From assembly GCA_905202255.1 (NCBI GenBank), contig CAJKRH010000042.1, positions 1 to 13,925 of the forward strand: a stretch of DNA of 13,925 bases. Direction: 5' to 3'. The stretch comes from an uncultured Ruminococcus sp. Its GTDB lineage: Bacteria; Bacillota; Clostridia; Oscillospirales; CAG-272. Below, piece by piece: positions 13,862 through 13,925 of the stretch (position 1 is its first letter; the number at the start of each line of letters is the position of its first letter). The notes beneath the pieces were generated by a model. It was not told the DNA's origin and did no database searches. It saw only the letters and a program-made list of their open reading frames with translations. The translations under genes and the position numbers were made by a program.

Positions 13862-13925
13862 TATAAAGTAACTTTTCTTATAGTGTTCTTTTCGCTTGTC
13901 CGAAAAGAACGAAAAGGACAAAAAG
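13862..13925 (+). repeat. Dispersed hairpin repeat, copy B
   Basis: This is the plus-strand counterpart of copy A (58 of 64 positions identical, the last 42 exact), starting 48 bp after the MFS stop codon and running to the window end. It contains the same perfect 10-bp hairpin (13885-13894 with 13901-13910) and loop. The element may continue beyond the window. Together with copy A it forms a pair of inverted repeats around almost the whole window. Confidence 0.85.

Noticed and set aside
1..13925. CRISPR array, tRNA or rRNA gene, toxin-antitoxin or defence island
   Set aside because: I found no regularly spaced repeats, no tRNA-like clover-leaf with a TTCGANNC core in a plausible setting, and no gene of a defence family.

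Overview
The window looks like a chromosomal segment from an anaerobic, low-to-moderate GC Firmicute of the class Clostridia. I cannot name the genus. The grounds are a reverse-type rubrerythrin next to a PerR repressor, a Clostridia-like form of PurA, strong Shine-Dalgarno sequences (AAGGAG or AGGAGG), sigma-A promoters of the TTGACA/TATAAT type, and many intrinsic hairpin-plus-U terminators. There are thirteen convincing protein genes. I see no rRNA or tRNA gene, no transposase, no phage gene and no CRISPR array.

Layout. (1) 150-2098: asnB (minus) and pyrG (plus) diverge from a 368-bp region, the only stretch over 300 bp without a gene. It holds two back-to-back sigma-A promoters, each followed by a structured leader with an intrinsic terminator upstream of the ribosome binding site. 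Both genes therefore look controlled by transcription attenuation. (2) 2099-6606: pyrG, purB and purA lie in the same direction. They make CTP from UTP and AMP from IMP; purB and purA carry out the last two steps to AMP. A strong bidirectional terminator closes purA. (3) 6693-8069: a small DUF378 membrane protein gene (minus), trmB (tRNA m7G46 methylation) and rpmB (ribosomal protein L28). (4) 8233-9771: a two-gene unit, a DUF6873-like protein and an alpha/beta-hydrolase, both of unknown substrate. (5) 9905-11368: a MATE-family exporter with its own promoter and terminator. (6) 11428-12389: perR and a reverse rubrerythrin on the minus strand, a compact peroxide-defence operon. (7) 12564-13814: an MFS transporter diverging from perR.

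Most of this is housekeeping nucleotide, translation and stress metabolism. The less ordinary parts are non-coding. They are the two attenuator-like leaders around 1744-2027, and a short dispersed hairpin repeat with three copies (14-77 inverted, 3746-3792 diverged, 13862-13925). Each copy lies 40-75 bp after the 3' end of a gene, in the same orientation relative to that gene, and two copies in opposite orientation bracket the window. I found no convincing new multi-gene system. The DUF6873-like/hydrolase pair is the only protein unit whose role is really open.
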